Source: Caprimulgus europaeus
Lineage: Eukaryota; Chordata; Aves; Caprimulgiformes; Caprimulgidae
Reading direction: 5' to 3'
DNA length: 64,000 bases
Assembly (NCBI GenBank): GCA_907165065.1
Contig: OU015550.1
Span: 4,251,501-4,315,500 of the forward strand
Both the position numbers and the translations under genes were made by a program. The notes beneath the pieces are model-generated. The model worked only from the letters and a program-made list of their open reading frames with translations, ran no database searches and was not told the DNA's origin. Of the stretch, positions 59,837-64,000 are shown in pieces; positions within the stretch are counted from its first letter, which is position 1; the number at the start of each line of letters is the position of its first letter.

Positions 59837-60092
59837 CTCCAGTTGCTGTGGTATCCAGGGAGCCCTCCTCCTTCTGCGGGAGATGCACGCTGGTCGTTGC
59901 TAAGGTCGCCTCCGCGGTAACATGCACATCCTGTTTACACCTTTATCCGGAGAAGTTGGGCTTGGTTAGAAGCACCCACTTGACCAGGGCAGCCCCCAAG
60001 GAAGGGACTGCACCCAGAATTCACCCACCGGACCCTCGAGGGAGGGTGTTGTAGGAGCCGCGAGCCGGCGGCGCTGCTATCGCGCCGGCAAG
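59837..60092 (+). other. ATP2B4: ATP2B4 exon 2, 5' untranslated part
   Basis: Starts after the acceptor TTTTTGCAG at 59,828-59,836 and runs 256 bases to the start codon. It contains the end of upstream ORF 2 (TAA at 59,901) and upstream ORF 3 (59,922-59,969). Its last 40 bases are very GC-rich (GCGAGCCGGCGGCGCTGC), which could form a stable hairpin near the start codon. TTATCCGGA at 59,943-59,951 places a GATA core next to an ETS core, so this exon may also carry regulatory DNA. A weaker acceptor, TTCTTAGCAG at 59,781-59,790, would make the exon slightly longer. Confidence 0.68.
59922..59969 (+). other. upstream ORF 3 in ATP2B4 exon 2 (15 codons)
   Basis: ATG at 59,922 within GTAACATGC (A at -3), stop TAG at 59,967-59,969. 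It lies wholly within exon 2, 123 bases before the main start, and would be present in any transcript that includes the full exon. Confidence 0.45.
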
Positions 60093-60288
60093 ATGACGAA
60101 CAACGTGGCTGACCACCACCCCGGGAACTCGGTTGCTGAAGGCAACCATGAAGGGGACTTTGGTTGCTCCATGGTGGAGCTCAGGAATCTCATGGAGCTG
60201 AGGAGCGCCGAGGCGGTCGCCCGGCTCAATGAATCCTACGGCGGCGTGCAGAATGTCTGCAAGAGGTTGAAGACGTCGCCAGTTGAAG
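60093..60288 (+). CDS. ATP2B4: ATP2B4 first coding exon: PMCA4 calcium pump N-terminus (65 codons, partial gene)
   Basis: Plasma-membrane Ca2+-ATPase isoform 4, a P-type pump that exports calcium from the cytosol using ATP and is stimulated by calmodulin. Only the cytosolic N-terminal tail is present. Residues 20-25 EGDFGC, 29-38 ELRNLMELRS, 49-54 YGGVQN and 58-65 RLKTSPVE follow the PMCA family pattern. The isoform is indicated by the direct MTN start without the MGD found in PMCA1 and PMCA2, and by YGGVQN, where PMCA1 and PMCA2 have YGD-type residues (from memory). The start ATG has A at -3 and follows in-frame sequence of no PMCA likeness. The exon ends GTTGAAG|GTGAGT at 60,288/60,289, splitting the next glycine codon in phase 1 at the family's usual site (SPVE|G). 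Membrane helices, the phosphorylated aspartate and the calmodulin site lie on later exons outside the window. Confidence 0.93.
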
Positions 60289-63200
60289 GTGAGTGATTGT
60301 CCTGTGGTCTGCGAGGTGGGACCACCTGCTTGGGTCCTGTCAGTGCCTCTGGGCTGGAGATGTGCAAGGTTCAACCTGGTGGCTGGAAGGTGATGGCACA
60401 AATAGCTCTGATGGCTGAACTTGGAGCATGGTCCTGTTGCATCCGTCGCAAGCCTCGTGGGAGATGGCTCCCTGCATCGGAATGAGATGATTGTTTAGGG
60501 TGGAGAAGGAGGAACAAAAAAAGAAACAGAGGAGAAGCATCTTCCCTGGGGGTTCCCACAAGGCATAGCCTGGAGCCCTGCATGCCATGGGAGGATGGAG
60601 TGGAGGTGGGACGTGGGCAGGGGAGAGGCATTAGAGGGGTGCAGGAGGGGCTCCTCTCCACAGCCCAGCTCCTGCCCCACAGGTCAGCACCAGCCTTTCC
60701 CCTGTTTAATTATTGACAGCGCTAACGGCCGGGCTGCCTGGGCTGCGGGTGAAGGAGAGGGTAAAGGTTGGAGCGTGCCCGGGGAGGTGGCCGAGCTGCG
60801 TGGGGCTCGTTGGCAGGGGGTTGACCTCTCAGCTGAGGGATGGGCAATGCATCTCCAAAGGGGATGGCTGCTGGGGATGGGGAGATGCGTGTGGGCTCTC
60901 CCTGGATCTGTAGGGCTTCTCAGGCAGCTGTGGGAGCATAAAACCTGGTTGGGTGCTTCTGAGCATCACAGGTGTGAGCAGTGGTGGTGATGGTTGCCTG
61001 TGGATGCCCAGGTCACTTGTGGGAGGCTTTGGTGGAAGGATGTCACCTCTCCTCCCCGTGATCCAGGCTGGCCTTTCCCGTATTGAGGAGTAGGTGCTGG
61101 GGCTCCTGGTGTGGGGTGTCTGCAGATTCCTGTGTGTGGTGATGCACCTCTTCCCTGGAATTAAAGGGGGTGCAATGGGGAGAGACCCCCCCTGCTTACA
61201 GCCCCGAAGGTCTACCTGGGGCTGGGACCCGCGCTGGCAGGATGTGGCCCCGCGGTGGCTGTGTGGGATGGGGGACGTGGCTGCACCTCAGCTCTGCAGA
61301 CTTGTGAGTTATTGTTAGTGCTGTAGGCTGGGGATTAGCACGTTTCCCAGCTGTGAGTGGGACCGGGAAGGGGAGACAATATCGGGATGTCATTAGAGAA
61401 GGGGGGGGCGTCCCGGTGGAAATACCAAGTCCAGGTCGCAAAACAATACACTGGGCCCTGCCAAACTGGGAGCACGATCCTTCGGGGGTGGGAGAGGAAA
61501 GGGGGAAGCGAACCCGAAAGGTTCTGTCTCAGCCTGATGGCTCTTGCTGGGGGTGAGGTGAGGAGCTGCCCTTCCATCCCGAGCGCTGCTTCCAGGCGTC
61601 ACTGTACCCTGTGCCCCCAGTGTATCCCTACCTCACCCTCTTCTCTGGAGATGAGCTTTGTTGCCTGTCCCAAACCCCATCCTGTTGAGCACTGAAAGCA
61701 GAAAAAGGTTATTTCCAAAAAGCTGGGATTTCTAGGGCGAGTGAAAGCCCAAGGCAGCCTGTGGCACCTCTGTCTGATCCTGTCAGAACAGGGAGTTTGG
61801 CCGCTACTCTCCGCGGGCACCCACCCGAGAGCTCGATGCACGGTGTGACTCTGCTGCAGTGCCACCAAGGGAAACCCTGGCAGGTCAGCTTGGGAAGCTG
61901 CAAGCTGGGAGCATGTCCCCTGCCTCGGTGTGTCTGTGAGTGAAGGCTACAAAATGGAGAGTGGGGTCCCCAGACGGCTGCTCACCCCGGAGCATGCAGG
62001 GCAACGCGGCTGAGCTCAGGTTGTGTTTGCGGGTGGGATGTCCCAGCTGGGGGTTAGTGAAAGACAGGCGATGTGGGGAATGCTGGCTATGTCCTGGCAC
62101 GTGTGGTGTGGGACTGTTTCCATCTGGGAAAGCCTTCACAGAGAGCTGGAGCTGACTCAGAATTGACCCTGAGCCCCCCTCTGCCTGCAAACCGCTCCCA
62201 AGCTGGCACTGACACCAAAGCTTCGCTGTACCGTGGGCACGAGACGGGGCAGAGGCATGTGTGGGCACTGGGTGCACGTCCCAGCTCCATGTTGTGATGG
62301 GCAACCCCCTGCAGATGGCTGTGCCCAGCCCTGTGCTCATTATCCCTTGGCTCATTATCCCACTGGGATGGGGATAGTGGCAGGGAGCACGTGGCTGTGG
62401 GCTCTTCCTGGGTGTCACAGAGGAGCTGCTGGCACTGCAGAGCTGCCTAGGGAATCCCATGGATGCTGGTCACAGGGGCTACTGTCACCCAAGGGACCCT
62501 TGGGTGGTTTGTCCCTTGTAGGGTGGGATGTCCACACAGAAGTGGAGGGTTTTACCAGCACTGGGGGGGTGGGGGTCTGCTGGGACCTGCTGCTCTGGCT
62601 CTTGCCCTAAAAGGTGTCAGTGAACCCCAGTCCCTTTGGTGTCCTCCTGAAGGGGCTTGGTGATGGGTGACTCACTGCTGGGCACTGGTTTTCCACCTCC
62701 TCCATCAGTCCCATCCCGGCAGGCTGGGAAGGGGAGCAGGACAGTGGCACAAAGCACAGGCAGTTTGGTGAGTCACCAATTAGAGCATCTCCTTTCCTGG
62801 TGTCCGCTGAGTGACAAGTGACAAGTGCCAGCGAACACCACCCAGGCTCAGCCACTGGCCATTGTGGCTCCTGGGGCTGCCTCCTTCTCCTGCTTGTGGT
62901 CTCCATCCAAAATTTCTAATCCAGCCCCTCCCAGCCCCTGCATCGGCCCTGGCCAGGTGGGATTTGCTGGTAGCCCAGACCTGTGGTGGGTTCCTGGGGC
63001 ACGTGCCCACGGCTTCTGCTCTTTGCAGCCCTCCTCCCTGCATCAGCACAGATACAGGGAGAGCTCCCCCCATCCCAATTGCCCCAGCAGGGTGGGGGCA
63101 GCTCTAGGGGTTTACCCATGGATAGGACATGGGCTTTGGAGGAGCCATGTGTGCACCTCCCATGGCAGCATCCCACATCCTCACCCGGGAGCGCGTGTGT

Positions 63201-63443
63201 GCCCGGTGTTCCTGCCCACGGCACACGCCGGCATGAGTCAGGCCAGGGTGGTTAGCAATATTTTCCATCCATCCTGCCGGAGACGTTGGGCAGGAAGCAT
63301 TTCCACATGGGTTGGGCTTGGGGAGGCTGTCAGGCTGGGAGATCCCAGGATCCTGCTGCCCCGTCACAGCTGGGTGGGGACACTTGGGCTGCTCTGCCAC
63401 CATGTCCCCTCCCTGCAGCCGTGGGGTGTAGTCACAGCAGAAA

Positions 63444-63466
63444 GGGGGGGGGGGGGGGGGGGGGGG
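63444..63466 (+). repeat. run of 23 consecutive G
   Basis: An uninterrupted poly-G run followed by TGTGGGG. It is prone to replication slippage and sequencing error, so the exact length is uncertain. It could form a G-quadruplex in DNA or in the nascent ATP2B4 transcript. Confidence 0.97.
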
Positions 63467-63907
63467 TGTGGGGAGTGGGATTCATCCTGCTGCTTCCTTC
63501 CAGCTGGGATGCAATGGAGCTGGTGGGGAGGTGTCCCCTGAGTGGGAGGGTTTGGTCCCTCTGGGAGAGCATCGCTGCCAGGCTGCTCCAGGCACTGGGA
63601 AGTGTCCAGGGATGGGTGTCACAGCCGCCTGCCCGCTGCATCTCGGGAGCTGGCAGCAGCCCCACGGGCCATCTTAAGGTGGAGAGCAGAGGGGCTCGGT
63701 GTGGGGTCTGGTTATGGGGGTGGGCAGGGGGTGCTGCTCTCACCTGGCCCCCCGTCACCGTAGTAATGGCTTTAATGCAGGGGGTAACCTGGGACACAGT
63801 GGGGCGAGTTGCCATCACCCATTGCTGGCTCATGCCCTGGGGTGGGAGGGCTGTGAAGGTGGCTGTGCTCCCTGTCCCTGGCTCCGTGGGGCAGGGGCTC
63901 AGGCTCC

Positions 63908-64000
63908 CCCCTTTTGGTTTCTTTGCCCCCTCCTTTTATTTTTTTTTTTGCTCCCCCTTTTTTTTTGCTCCCCCTTTTATATTTTTTTTTGCTCCCCACT
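63908..64000. repeat. T/C-rich tandem repeat running off the window
   Basis: About four units of GCTCCCC followed by T runs (TTTGCTCCCCCTTTTTTTTT) with period about 20-24 bases, plus a diverged unit at the left with TTTGCCCCCTCC. The array is cut by the window edge. Confidence 0.88.

Larger units (their letters stand above)
60289..64000 (+). other. ATP2B4: ATP2B4 intron 2, left part
   Basis: Begins with donor GTGAGTGAT at 60,289. The expected next exon (a conserved LSGNPADLE-type start and the IPPKKPKTF motif) was not found before 64,000, so the intron exceeds 3.7 kb. The sequence is GC-rich with no interspersed repeat recognised. A small CpG patch lies at about 60,720-60,810. Confidence 0.85.

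Noticed and set aside
60289-64000. Possible ATP2B4 exon 3
   Set aside because: I looked for the conserved continuation (LSGNPADLE-type start and IPPKKPKTF) in the visible frames and found nothing similar before the window ends.

Overview
The window looks like nuclear DNA from a bird, probably a GC-rich, gene-dense chromosome. The basis is at least nine CR1 LINE 3' fragments with the avian-type 3' end, one fragment resembling a common avian LTR, scattered G/C minisatellites, and a single recognisable vertebrate gene with large introns. The species cannot be named from sequence alone. Placement next to the OPTC/PRELP/FMOD cluster (1q32 in human) is inferred from known mammalian gene order, not seen here.

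The one gene I can support is ATP2B4, the plasma-membrane calcium pump PMCA4, on the + strand. A CpG-rich promoter and a noncoding first exon lie at about 38.4-38.7 kb, ending in a consensus donor. An intron of about 21.1 kb follows. Exon 2 (about 59,837-60,288) has a strong acceptor, about 256 bases of 5' UTR, the start codon, and the first 65 codons, and ends in a phase-1 donor. The rest of the gene lies beyond the right edge, and no exon 3 is visible before 64,000. Together exons 1 and 2 give a leader with three upstream ORFs, one of which crosses the splice junction.

Positions 1-38,400 look intergenic. They hold CR1 fragments on both strands, an LTR-like remnant at 18 kb, several AT-rich homeodomain/POU/GATA-motif clusters that may be conserved regulatory elements, an AT-rich minisatellite at 27.7-28.0 kb, a CTCCTG hexamer array at 35.6 kb, and nearly 0.9 kb of GC-rich tandem repeats at 37.5-38.4 kb directly against the promoter. 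I found no convincing exon of another gene there. Small exons lacking a start codon could be missed by eye.

Intron 1 holds one CR1 fragment, short tandem duplications, a CpG cluster at 43.5-43.9 kb, a TATA-containing segment at 50.2-50.6 kb and several AT-rich candidate elements. Intron 2 holds a run of 23 G at 63.4 kb and a T/C-rich repeat that runs off the window. The many long ORFs on both strands are explained by GC-rich or tandem-repeat composition. I see no undescribed multi-gene system. The most interesting material is the layered 5' regulatory structure of ATP2B4.
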